Assembly: GCF_000582685.1 (NCBI RefSeq)
Contig: NZ_KK073766.1
Location: 169,327-206,445 of the forward strand
Source of the DNA: [Scytonema hofmanni] UTEX 2349
Lineage (GTDB): Bacteria > Cyanobacteriota > Cyanobacteriia > Cyanobacteriales > Nostocaceae
Length of the DNA stretch: 37,119 nt
Direction of reading: 5' to 3'
This document shows positions 7,458 through 14,249 of the stretch, piece by piece. A program made the position numbers and the translations under genes. Under the pieces are notes generated by a model, which ran no database searches, had not been told where the DNA came from, and saw only the letters and a program-made list of their open reading frames with translations. Position 1 is the stretch's first letter, and every line of letters begins with the position of its first letter.

Positions 7458-7748
7458 TTATAATTCAAAATCAAGACTGAATGTTTCGCCATCAGGATCT
7501 TCTAGTTTTTGGTCTGTAGATGGCTGGGGAATTGGCTGTTGGAGCCTGTTTTCGTTAGTAGTAAGCGGCGTGAAAGCTACTTGTTGTGTGGCTAATCCAG
7601 CCTTTATGAAAACAAAATAGCAATCAATAATAAAATAAAGCGTCTCCAAGTAACTTTTACCTAGTTGTTGGGATTCTGCAAATATGCGTTCTCGGTAGTT
7701 TTCTTTGAGCCGAATTTTTACCGGAGCTAAGTCTTGTTTATCTGTCAT
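7458..7748 (-). CDS. Putative ParR-like adaptor of an actin-type partition system
   Basis: A 96-residue protein lying 10 bp downstream of the ParM-like gene. That is the parM-parR order of type II (actin-based) partition systems, where ParR binds the centromere and caps the filament. Residues 8-45 (VKIRLKENYRERIFAESQQLGKSYLETL) are compatible with a short beta strand plus two helices, as in ribbon-helix-helix proteins. The C-terminal third is Pro/Gln/acidic and ends FSLDFEL, which could be the filament-binding tail. No family assignment is possible from sequence alone; the role is inferred from position, size and fold pattern. Confidence 0.6.
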   Translation of the reverse strand: MTDKQDLAPVKIRLKENYRERIFAESQQLGKSYLETLYFIIDCYFVFIKAGLATQQVAFTPLTTNENRLQQPIPQPSTDQKLEDPDGETFSLDFEL

Positions 7749-7758
7749 TGTTATAACT

Positions 7759-8718
7759 TTACTTCCCAGATATGTTTGGTGAATTCTTGCTCGTAATGGT
7801 TTTTGCCATTTCTAGAAGCCCAAAAACATTAGCTTCTACCGGATTATCCAGAATTTTGAAACCGTTCTTCTCTAAGAGCTTCTTAAATCCTGGTAACAGA
7901 CACCCTCCACCAATCGCCCAAATTTCATCCCCTTGGTGCTTGGCATCAAGTGTCAGATTCACCACTTTCTTCAAGTATTTTTCATACCAATCTTTCAAAC
8001 AAGCACTGTATATATCTTTGATATCGATGTCACGGCTGTACTTGGTATGTCCCATTTCCAGACAAAATCGAATCTTGGATGCATCCCCAATTTTTCCCCC
8101 ATTTAGATGTTTCATTTTTTGGGAAATATCATCAATGAGAACTTCTACACCAATGGGGTAGGCGGTGTGAACTTCTCGTTTTCCCTGGTTGTAACGAGAA
8201 TACAGAGTCGTGCCATTGCCAAAATCTAAAATGGTTAGTTTTTTGGGTAGTTGATGCCCAAATAATGCACCCATCCCCTCTAGTACTATTTTCAGCACTT
8301 CTACTTTCACCTCTGATTGTTTACCAGCAAGTATTGGCTGATATTCTCCACTGAGTACTTTTTGCAATTCGTCAGCCAGACCAACATCATGTAAGCTGAC
8401 GACTAATTTTAAGTGCCAAGCCTTACGGTGTGGCAGATGTGCCAATGCACCGAACAAAGTCAACAACGCATTATTGACTTTGTTTTCATTGTTATCCGTG
8501 TTCCGGTCAAAATGATAACCTGTACGGAAAGCTGATTCCCCGACAGTGTAAGCAGTACCGTTAAAAACTACTCGTCCGGGTACATCTTCCATGTCGGCTG
8601 TGGAAATATAGCTGGGGACACGAACAACTTCAAAGCCATCGACTAAAAGTTTTAGGCTTCCGTAACCGTTATCAAAGCCAGCAGGAAAAATTTTTTGCAA
8701 GGCGTGAATGTTTGACAT
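7759..8718 (-). CDS. ParM/StbA-like actin-family plasmid segregation ATPase
   Basis: An actin-fold ATPase that probably polymerises to push plasmid copies apart. Visible motifs: phosphate 1 (FDNGYGSLKL near residue 15), phosphate 2 (ILDFGNGTTLYS around 163), and the adenosine-binding loop (IWAIGGGCLLPGF around 265). With the ATG at 8718 (MSNIHALQKIF) it is 319 residues, normal for ParM. The alternative TTG at 8727 adds three residues. It is followed after 10 bp by a small ParR-like gene and preceded by a repeat cluster (8871-9012) that fits a parC centromere/promoter. A second, unrelated-looking actin-like gene lies at 14250-15485. Confidence 0.85.
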   Translation of the reverse strand: MSNIHALQKIFPAGFDNGYGSLKLLVDGFEVVRVPSYISTADMEDVPGRVVFNGTAYTVGESAFRTGYHFDRNTDNNENKVNNALLTLFGALAHLPHRKAWHLKLVVSLHDVGLADELQKVLSGEYQPILAGKQSEVKVEVLKIVLEGMGALFGHQLPKKLTILDFGNGTTLYSRYNQGKREVHTAYPIGVEVLIDDISQKMKHLNGGKIGDASKIRFCLEMGHTKYSRDIDIKDIYSACLKDWYEKYLKKVVNLTLDAKHQGDEIWAIGGGCLLPGFKKLLEKNGFKILDNPVEANVFGLLEMAKTITSKNSPNISGK

Positions 8719-8870
8719 AGGGATCAAATCAATACGTTTTGATTTGTGAAAGTTATCTGTTTAGATTATCTAGGGGAGCAGGAAAGCAGGGGAGAGAAGA
8801 ATAACTTGCTATGAGTCTTTCTCTAGAACTCTGCCCCTTCCCTCTCTAACCTCAAGAGCTTATCATACCC

Positions 8871-9012
8871 TTTGGGGGCTAAGTGGGGTACAAAATATCA
8901 AATAGCTAAATGTACCCTATAAAGCCCCCATATAGCCCCCATGTAGGTGTCAAATCCTCATCGAAGTCCTAATCTATTTTTGGGGTACACATAGCCCCCA
9001 TATAGCCCCCAT
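8871..9012. repeat. Repeat cluster, putative parC centromere of the ParM-like system
   Basis: The 20-mer AGCCCCCATATAGCCCCCAT occurs twice (8923-8942, 8993-9012), each made of two 11-bp units (TATAGCCCCCA). A fifth copy is inverted (TGGGGGCT at 8873-8880). GGGGTACA occurs at 8885-8892 and 8982-8989, with an inverted TGTACCC at 8911-8917. The cluster lies 150-295 bp upstream of the ParM-like start, where type II systems place the centromere and promoter. Confidence 0.65.
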
Positions 9013-9320
9013 CAGAATTTTTGAAATCTTTTCTATGAACGTAGTAGAAATTAACTTACAAAAAAATAGAGAAGAAGGAATAGAAAACTTTAGTTGTGGT
9101 ATAAAGCCTACTTAAAAAAATATTTATTTCGAGACGCATAGCGCGAAATACAAAGCGCAGAGGCGGAGTGTCTCCGCCTCTGCTCATTGCTTAAATCCCA
9201 CGTTTCAAAACGTGGGTTCCCTACACCCTCTGAAATGGTTGACTGTTTGATTTATACTCTTCTGTCAATATCTTTGTTATTAAATTAGCTTCCCGCCACG
9301 CAAGATGCCTAGCCAAGCTT
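9013..9320. other. Gene-free stretch with two strong hairpins
   Basis: No gene was found. Hairpin 1 is GCAGAGGCGGAG / CTCCGCCTCTGC (9157-9168, 9172-9183) with a 3-nt loop. Hairpin 2 is CCCACGTTT / AAACGTGGG (9197-9205, 9208-9216) with a 2-nt loop. On the minus strand, hairpin 2 followed by GGGATTTAAG resembles the right end of tnpB-type IS elements, so this may be an IS scar. Confidence 0.5.
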
Positions 9321-9700
9321 TGATACAGTTGGAATCTACCTACGAGAAATTGGTCGCTTTCCGAGGCTATTGCCAGAGTAAAAGATTGTCTACACAAGAC
9401 TTGTAAGGTCAATGCAAAACTTGATAAGCAAAACAATTCTCAAGTGCAACGACTAGAGCGTTCCCCAACTAGGGCTGAACTAGCTACCGAGGTAAATAAA
9501 ACAGAAGCACAGTTAACCCAAATCCAAAAGCTTGGTCAACTGGCTAAACAAAAAATGATCCCCGCCAACCTCCGGTTAGTGGTTGCGGTAGCTAAAAAAC
9601 GTCGCTGAAGTAACCTGGAATTTCTGGATTTGATTGAAGAGGGAGCAATAGGTTTGCTTTCATCCTGTGGAGAAGTTTGACCCCAATCGGGAATATTAGG
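9321..9700 (+). pseudogene. Decayed RpoD-type sigma factor fragment
   Basis: The plus strand encodes a recognisable region 1.2-2.1 of a group 1/2 cyanobacterial sigma factor: RSPTRAELATEV, then GQLAKQKMIPANLRLVV, AVAKK, an in-frame TGA at 9606-9608, then NLEFLDLIEEGAIGLL in the same frame. A frameshift follows, after which VEKFDPNREY is readable near 9669-9698. The DNA-binding regions 2.4, 3 and 4 are absent. The gene is therefore dead by a stop, a frameshift and truncation. The frame is open upstream to about 9321, but that part does not resemble a sigma factor. Confidence 0.75.
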
Positions 9701-9819
9701 ACGTGAGCAAGACCAAATTAAAGATTATTTAGTTTTTTGAAAACTACTTATGTCCAAGCAGAAGGAATCGCTGTTGTAGAAAGCACTTCTTCCGTACTCA
9801 GTCTAATAGCAGTTTGCTC

Positions 9820-10086
9820 CTAGTTGGGGCACTTAACCTTAATTTGGATGATTGAAGTCCCTCCATTATATTCTCCAACTATAGGCTCACCCGTAAACTC
9901 ACAAAGTATCCTCTCTTGGCAGTGTCACCACTCAAATATAATTCGGCTCACTGCTTTGTCGCAGTCTAGAAATCTCACATGCTGAAACCGTTCGGCTGAT
10001 AATTCTGGTTTGACTCTGCGGGATTCAGGCGAAAGCCATTTGGGTAGTTTAGATAAGCACTTATAGATTACATGGACATCTGCGAT
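9820..10086 (-). pseudogene. Relic reading frame with one internal TGA
   Basis: On the minus strand an 88-codon frame, open except for one TGA, encodes a protein-like sequence (for example LPKWLSPESRRVKPELSAER, FQHVRFLDCDKAVSRII, then ERILCEFTGEPIVGEYNGG). It lacks a start codon and lies just downstream of parB. I do not recognise the family. Amino-acid use looks genuine, so I read it as a decaying gene end, not a chance frame. Confidence 0.4.
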
Positions 10087-10114
10087 TCAGTGAACTAAGT
10101 CGGACGAGATAGTA

Positions 10115-11266
10115 TTAGTCCAACTTTTTCCGAATCTCTTTTGCCTTAGCTTCTAATACAGCCAATAAATCTCTCAGGTGATCTTGCTGGATATCTTCGA
10201 TCTTAGTTGCTGAGACATCTCGAATTAGAGAACTGATTTGGGGACTTGGTTTAGGTTTTGTTTCAGGAGCATGTTCAGCAATAGTTTGGGCAACTAGAAA
10301 ACGAGTTTGAGCGACTGTTAGCCTTTCTTGCAAAACTTGTGATGTAGCATCTTGTCGGATTTTAAGAGCTTTAGTTTCCTCAATTTTTAAATTTTTAGAA
10401 TTTAGTTTTTGGAGTGACCGGGCATGGTTTGCACCAAGTCCTGATTGTCTAATCGCAATTTTTAAGTCTTCTGAAAGCCGTAAGCAAGGAAAGACATTTG
10501 CATCTACTGATGCTGGATTTTGTTGAAAACGTAGTAACAACAGAAGAATACTTTGTTCTATTTCGTCTAAATTAAATTCTTTAATGCCTTCTGACTGCTC
10601 TTTTCTAGTTAAAATAACCAATTCAGTTAACTGGGGCAACAGTTTTTTTGCGTTTAATCTAGCTATTGCTCTCCTAAGTGCTCTAACTACTTCTTCCTGT
10701 TCAAATTCCAAAGCTAACTTAGCCTGTTGAATCAAACCTTCGGCTAAATCTAGCTCATTCAAGCTTTCTCGGTGAAGACTAGTTAATAAAGTGCGTGCGT
10801 GTAATTCCTCTTCAGAAAGAACTTTCTGAAGCATCACTGCATCTAGTGTTTCAATTTCTGGCTGTAACTCTTCTGCAACTGATCTCCATCTTCGTTCTCC
10901 ATCAAAAATGAGATTTCCCGGTAGTAAAATAATCGGCTGTTGTTGCCCTTCCTCTCTGATTGAAACAGCCATACTCCGAATACTATCCGAAGTAAATGTT
11001 TGCCTTGCTTGTTTGGGATTGGGTCTTACTTCACTGTAGTGAATTTTAAAAATCCCAGATGCTTTCAAATGTTCTCGTAGGTCTTCAATAGTTTGATTGA
11101 GAACTGTACGTTCTTCTTCAGCAAGCTTTCCCTGTGCTTGTTCATCTTTTAATCTTGTAATCTCTGCCTGTAAATCTTCTACTCGTTCTTCAAGCTCAAA
11201 TACCTGTTGAGAATCAGCAGCAGAAGCAAACATTCCAAGTACACTCGGTTTGTTCAATTTTGTCAT
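10115..11266 (-). CDS. parB: ParB-like centromere-binding/CTPase partition protein
   Basis: Binds the plasmid centromere and stimulates ParA. Residues 20-68 form a long coiled coil rich in Glu/Leu/Lys. The ParB N-domain follows: RPNPKQARQ at 81-89, SIREEGQQQPIIL at 102-114, then the nucleotide-binding box GERRWRSV at 123-130. After that comes a helical region (LHRESLNELDLAEGL) in the position of the ParB helix-turn-helix. The C-terminus is helical and basic. At 383 residues it is longer than an average plasmid ParB because of the N-terminal coiled coil. It follows parA by 3 bp, so the two form one operon. Confidence 0.85.
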   Translation of the reverse strand: MTKLNKPSVLGMFASAADSQQVFELEERVEDLQAEITRLKDEQAQGKLAEEERTVLNQTIEDLREHLKASGIFKIHYSEVRPNPKQARQTFTSDSIRSMAVSIREEGQQQPIILLPGNLIFDGERRWRSVAEELQPEIETLDAVMLQKVLSEEELHARTLLTSLHRESLNELDLAEGLIQQAKLALEFEQEEVVRALRRAIARLNAKKLLPQLTELVILTRKEQSEGIKEFNLDEIEQSILLLLLRFQQNPASVDANVFPCLRLSEDLKIAIRQSGLGANHARSLQKLNSKNLKIEETKALKIRQDATSQVLQERLTVAQTRFLVAQTIAEHAPETKPKPSPQISSLIRDVSATKIEDIQQDHLRDLLAVLEAKAKEIRKKLD

Positions 11267-11269
11267 CGA

Positions 11270-12073
11270 TCAACCTCTTATTAGCTTAAGTTCTTGAACT
11301 AGTGCATCAACAATTGGCATAAAATCTCCTCTTGCCTCTTTGCCGGGTCTGTAAATTCCCAGAGGTAGCCCTCTACCAGAAGCATTAAGAATATCAGCTG
11401 ATTCTCGAATTGGGCTAAAATACTGAATTCCCAAATTCTTACAGACTAGGGGAAGTTCCTCAACAATACTTCTATGCGCTCCCCAATCACTTTTCCAACG
11501 AGTAGGAACTATACCTAATATTTTCGGAGTCGGTTTCAATCTCAGCCGCTTGCAGTTGAAATAGTACCACTCAATCATCGCCGCAGCACTTTGAGAAGCC
11601 TTGTATTCAGGTTGAATGGGAATTAACACGTGGCTAGAAGCTGCAAGAGCAGTCAGTGGTAAAGGCTCCAATGTTGCAGGACAATCGATAATTACAAAAT
11701 CGTGAGATAAGGGGTAATCACTCAACCGATCTGCAAGAGTATAAGCTCCACGCAGATCCTTTGAAACTTCCCGAATTGTTTCGTGTAATTGTTTTCCGCC
11801 TTTACAAACTTGAATTTTGTCAATCTTACCTTGCCAAGCTGTAACTAAAGGCCAGTTCCCATTGAAGTCTGGATGGTAAACATTAGCCATTGTTCCCTGA
11901 GTTTTAAATTCTCCTAATCCGCAAAATAATGTCAATGATTCGTTAGGATCGATGTCTAATAGTGCCACTGAATAGCCACGAACACCCAATTCATACGCAA
12001 GATTGTATGAAATAGTACTTTTTGCCACTCCTCCAGCGTTTGTTTCAATCGAAAGGGTCAAATTGGCAGGCAT
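11270..12073 (-). CDS. parA: ParA-family partition ATPase with altered P-loop
   Basis: A MinD/ParA ATPase driving plasmid positioning with the ParB encoded 3 bp downstream. I choose the ATG at 12073 (MPANLTLSIE, 267 residues), since the longer start at 12118 adds 15 basic residues and would overlap the putative operator. Motifs: P-loop TNAGGVAKST at 11-20, switch I region LLDIDPNESLTL, Walker B FVIIDCPATLE, and the IPIQPEYKASQSAA segment. The P-loop differs from the deviant Walker A (KGGVGK[ST]T): the signature lysine is Ala13 and the second glycine is Ala17, while the phosphate-binding Lys18 is kept. Twin operator-like sites lie just upstream. Confidence 0.85.
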   Translation of the reverse strand: MPANLTLSIETNAGGVAKSTISYNLAYELGVRGYSVALLDIDPNESLTLFCGLGEFKTQGTMANVYHPDFNGNWPLVTAWQGKIDKIQVCKGGKQLHETIREVSKDLRGAYTLADRLSDYPLSHDFVIIDCPATLEPLPLTALAASSHVLIPIQPEYKASQSAAAMIEWYYFNCKRLRLKPTPKILGIVPTRWKSDWGAHRSIVEELPLVCKNLGIQYFSPIRESADILNASGRGLPLGIYRPGKEARGDFMPIVDALVQELKLIRG

Positions 12074-12118
12074 AATTTTTTCTCTTTTTTGATTACTATA
12101 TTTTCGACTCCCAGTCAT

Positions 12119-12170
12119 GAGATAACGTTATATCAGTTTGGTGGAATAATTTTGAGATAATGTTATATCA
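12119..12170. promoter_or_regulatory. Twin operator-like sites upstream of parA
   Basis: Two 17-bp direct copies, GAGATAACGTTATATCA (12119-12135) and GAGATAATGTTATATCA (12154-12170), are 16/17 identical and 35 bp apart. Each centres on the near-palindrome ATAACGTTAT. Their position 46-97 bp upstream of the parA start fits autoregulation of parAB. Confidence 0.6.
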
Positions 12171-12209
12171 TTTTTCTAATTTCTCTAACAAAGATTGCTA
12201 TCAAAACAG

Positions 12210-12656
12210 ATGTTTACTGCAAGTAATCATCGACCTAGTTACACAGATTGCCTAGCCTGGAATTTTACATCAAAAGAAATATACACCGTCAAAGTATTCA
12301 CTCAGCACTTGCTCAATCAAACAGTTCCGTAGGAAAGCATTATTGCCTTTGTGCAAGCTGGTTATTGAGTATAAAAATCAACAGCATAATTCTAGTGTGA
12401 TTTCAACCTTTAAAGCTGTGTCAACCAGCAGCTATTAATGCAACTTTTTTGAGCTTATTGAGAAGAAAAACCTTCTGTTGACATAATATAACCACCCTGC
12501 CATGAAGATTCTACGCTGAACAACAGTCTTTGTTCAAAGTGTACTCGATTGAAGCGGGATAACAATATTCTCTATCTACCTGATGTCATTATAGAAAGGG
12601 GCGCTGCCAACAAGCGAGTATTTTCAATCCCCCTAGAACTAGCTATTCTCACCTAA
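12210..12656 (+). pseudogene. Two relic coding pieces of an unknown gene
   Basis: A 40-codon frame at 12210-12332 (MFTASNHRPSYTD, then SKEIYTVKVFTQHLLNQ) and a separate piece at 12546-12656 (RDNNILYLPDVIIERGAANK, RVFSIPLELAILT, stop) look like real protein but are out of frame with one another, with stops between. The first piece has the flavour of the N-terminal DNA-binding helices of a tyrosine recombinase, but I cannot assign it. The rest of the interval to the IS end at about 12700 holds nothing that I recognise. Confidence 0.35.
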
Positions 12657-12700
12657 CCACGAGTAATCGGTTCATTCTTGCAGTGGTTATTGAGAAGTTA

Positions 12701-12770
12701 CTTGACATCCTCCCACCGCTATACCGGGAGTACCTGATATAACGGGGGATTCCAAAGATCACTCTTTGGG
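12701..12770 (-). ncRNA. Putative omega-RNA 3' part overlapping the tnpB end
   Basis: In tnpB elements a guide (omega/re) RNA spans the tnpB 3' end and the right end, with the guide read from flanking DNA. Here the tnpB stop overlaps a perfect 7-bp hairpin (CCAAAGA / TCTTTGG, 12752-12769). The right end contains CCCCCGTTATATC and CCGGTATAGCGGTGGGAGG, which can fold. The RNA is inferred from family knowledge; nothing shows transcription. Confidence 0.4.
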
Positions 12771-13970
12771 TTTCCTCTTTCCACGACCCGACTTACTTGG
12801 AGGGATTTCTCCACCCATGCAGAGGTCGATGTCTCCAGAGGCGATTAACGTTCCTGTGTGCCCCACAGTACGGAGTCCAATCTCAAGTATGTTCCGCGCC
12901 GCGTTCCAGTCCCGGTCAAGGGTTAGCCCACAACGAGGACAAACATGAGTTCTAGTGCTAAGAGATTTTTTAACAACTTCACGACAGTTAGAACAATTCT
13001 GGCTAGTGAAATGGGGCGGGACTGCAACAGTTACCACGCCAAACACTTTACCGAAATATTCAACCCATTCACGAAACAGCGACCACGATGCATCACTAAT
13101 CGACTTAGCAATCGCGTGATTCTTGACCATATTCCGCACCATCAAATCTTCATACGCCACGAGGTCGTTAGACTTCACTACGCACTTTGCTGTTTTTACA
13201 GCAAAGTCTTTACGCTGGCGACTTACTTTGAGGTGTTTACGAGCAAGTTTATTTCTAAACTTGACTCTGTTGTTGGAACCTTTTTTGGACTTAGACAAAC
13301 GACGTTGCAACCGCTTCAAAGACTTTTCCGATTTGCGAAGATGTCTAGGGTTAGCAACTGTTTCCCCGTTACTATCTGTATAGAAGTGGTTCAATCCCAC
13401 ATCAATACCAATAGTTTTACCAGTTGGTTCTCGTTTTTCAATGCGTTCTTGAGCAATACAAAACTGGGCGTAGTACCCATCGGCACGACGCACAACCCGC
13501 ACCCTCTTAAACTGTTTAAGTTGGTAGAAGTGCAGGTCACGGGTTCCCCAGAGCTTGAAGGTTCCTGCCTTAAATCCGTCACTAAAAGTGATATACCTGC
13601 GGTCTTCGGAGAGTCGCCAGCCACAGGTTTTGTACTCAACAGAACCATGCGTTTGCTCTTTCTTAAACTTTGGAAAACCCTTCTTTCCAGGCTTACTTTT
13701 CTTGCAATTATCAAAGAACTGAGCAATTGCAGACCACGCTCTTTCTGCACTGGCTTGACGAGCCATCGAGTTCAGCTTGGATACCCAAGGGAACTCAGTG
13801 TTAGCAGCAAGGACAGCACAGAACTTACTCAAATCATATCGCCCAATTCCTCTATTTTCTATCCAGTATCTAAGGCAGCTATTACGAACGAAACGAGCAG
13901 TTCTAATTGCTTCATCAAGCTTTCGGTACTGCTCGTTAAGTCCTTCAAGTTTTGCCTCAAATACTAACAT
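12759..13970 (-). CDS. tnpB: TnpB RNA-guided nuclease (IS200/IS605 family)
   Basis: TnpB is an RNA-guided DNA nuclease, the ancestor of Cas12, which favours retention of its element. With the ATG at 13970 (MLVFEAKLEG) it is 403 residues, normal for the family. The longer start at 14024 would run through the left-end hairpin. The RuvC triad is intact: Asp190 in GIDVGLNHF, Glu274 in AYEDLMVRNM and Asp354 in DRDWNAARN. The zinc finger has Cys326, Cys329, Cys344 and Cys347. The basic linker 211-255 (KRLQRRLSKSKKGSNN) is typical. Nothing suggests inactivation, unlike the remnant at 33826-33996. Confidence 0.92.
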   Translation of the reverse strand: MLVFEAKLEGLNEQYRKLDEAIRTARFVRNSCLRYWIENRGIGRYDLSKFCAVLAANTEFPWVSKLNSMARQASAERAWSAIAQFFDNCKKSKPGKKGFPKFKKEQTHGSVEYKTCGWRLSEDRRYITFSDGFKAGTFKLWGTRDLHFYQLKQFKRVRVVRRADGYYAQFCIAQERIEKREPTGKTIGIDVGLNHFYTDSNGETVANPRHLRKSEKSLKRLQRRLSKSKKGSNNRVKFRNKLARKHLKVSRQRKDFAVKTAKCVVKSNDLVAYEDLMVRNMVKNHAIAKSISDASWSLFREWVEYFGKVFGVVTVAVPPHFTSQNCSNCREVVKKSLSTRTHVCPRCGLTLDRDWNAARNILEIGLRTVGHTGTLIASGDIDLCMGGEIPPSKSGRGKRKPKE

Positions 13971-14178
13971 ATTTACGTCAATATAGCTGACGTAAATTAT
14001 TTCATAGATTTGCGAAAAACTCAACTATTTCCTTTTCTCACTGACCCTCGGTCAGTTATGGTCGGGAACGTCTCGTTTTTCGTCCTCGATTGATGAGGCA
14101 GCGCGTTGGGCGGCTCCGCCGACTTGAAGCGACTGCCGTCTCGCCGCCAAATCACAGATTATGGCGGGAGCCTTCTCT
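13971..14178. repeat. Structured left end of the tnpB element
   Basis: Right behind the tnpB start lies a perfect 10-bp hairpin (ATTTACGTCA / TGACGTAAAT, 7-nt loop), the left-end structure of IS605-type elements. Further on, a small stem (TGACCCTCGGTCA) and a block starting TGAGGCAGCGCGTTGGGCGG at 14094 follow. The same block occurs at 34121 at almost the same distance from the other tnpB start (124 versus 125 bp), so it belongs to the element. Confidence 0.7.
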
Positions 14179-14204
14179 CCGATTTACGTAAAAAGCATCC
14201 CAGA

Positions 14205-14240
14205 AGTGTAGTTGCAGTCCTTGTAACTACACTACTTTTT
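14205..14240 (+). terminator. Hairpin, possible terminator between tnpB and the actin-like gene
   Basis: A perfect 9-bp stem (AGTGTAGTT at 14205-14213, AACTACACT at 14225-14233) is followed on the plus strand by ACTTTTT. On the minus strand, downstream of the actin-like gene that ends at 14250, the T-run is farther away, so termination there would be weaker. Confidence 0.5.
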
Positions 14241-14249
14241 CTGAGCTAA

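Larger units (their letters stand above)
12701..14178 (-). mobile_element. tnpB-only IS200/IS605-type (IS1341-like) element
   Basis: The right end is at about 12701. Its plus-strand start, CTTGACATCCTCCC, and the GGGGGATTCC 45 bp further in are hallmarks of tnpB-type elements. The left end is judged to lie near 14178, because homology to a second copy of the left end (34206 side) stops there. Only tnpB is present, with no Y1 transposase tnpA, so movement would need help in trans. The element is about 1.48 kb. Confidence 0.7.

Noticed and set aside
7438..7620. 60-codon plus-strand frame
   Set aside because: It is antisense to the ParR-like gene, with no motif.
8881..9012. CRISPR array
   Set aside because: The repeats are only 11-20 bp, in pairs, without regular spacers or cas genes. 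They fit centromere or iteron repeats.
9221..9436. 71-codon minus-strand frame
   Set aside because: It lies antisense to the sigma-factor relic region and has no supporting features.
12945..13967. 340-codon open frame on the plus strand
   Set aside because: It is antisense to tnpB, whose catalytic motifs are complete. The plus-strand translation has no recognisable domain and unlikely composition.
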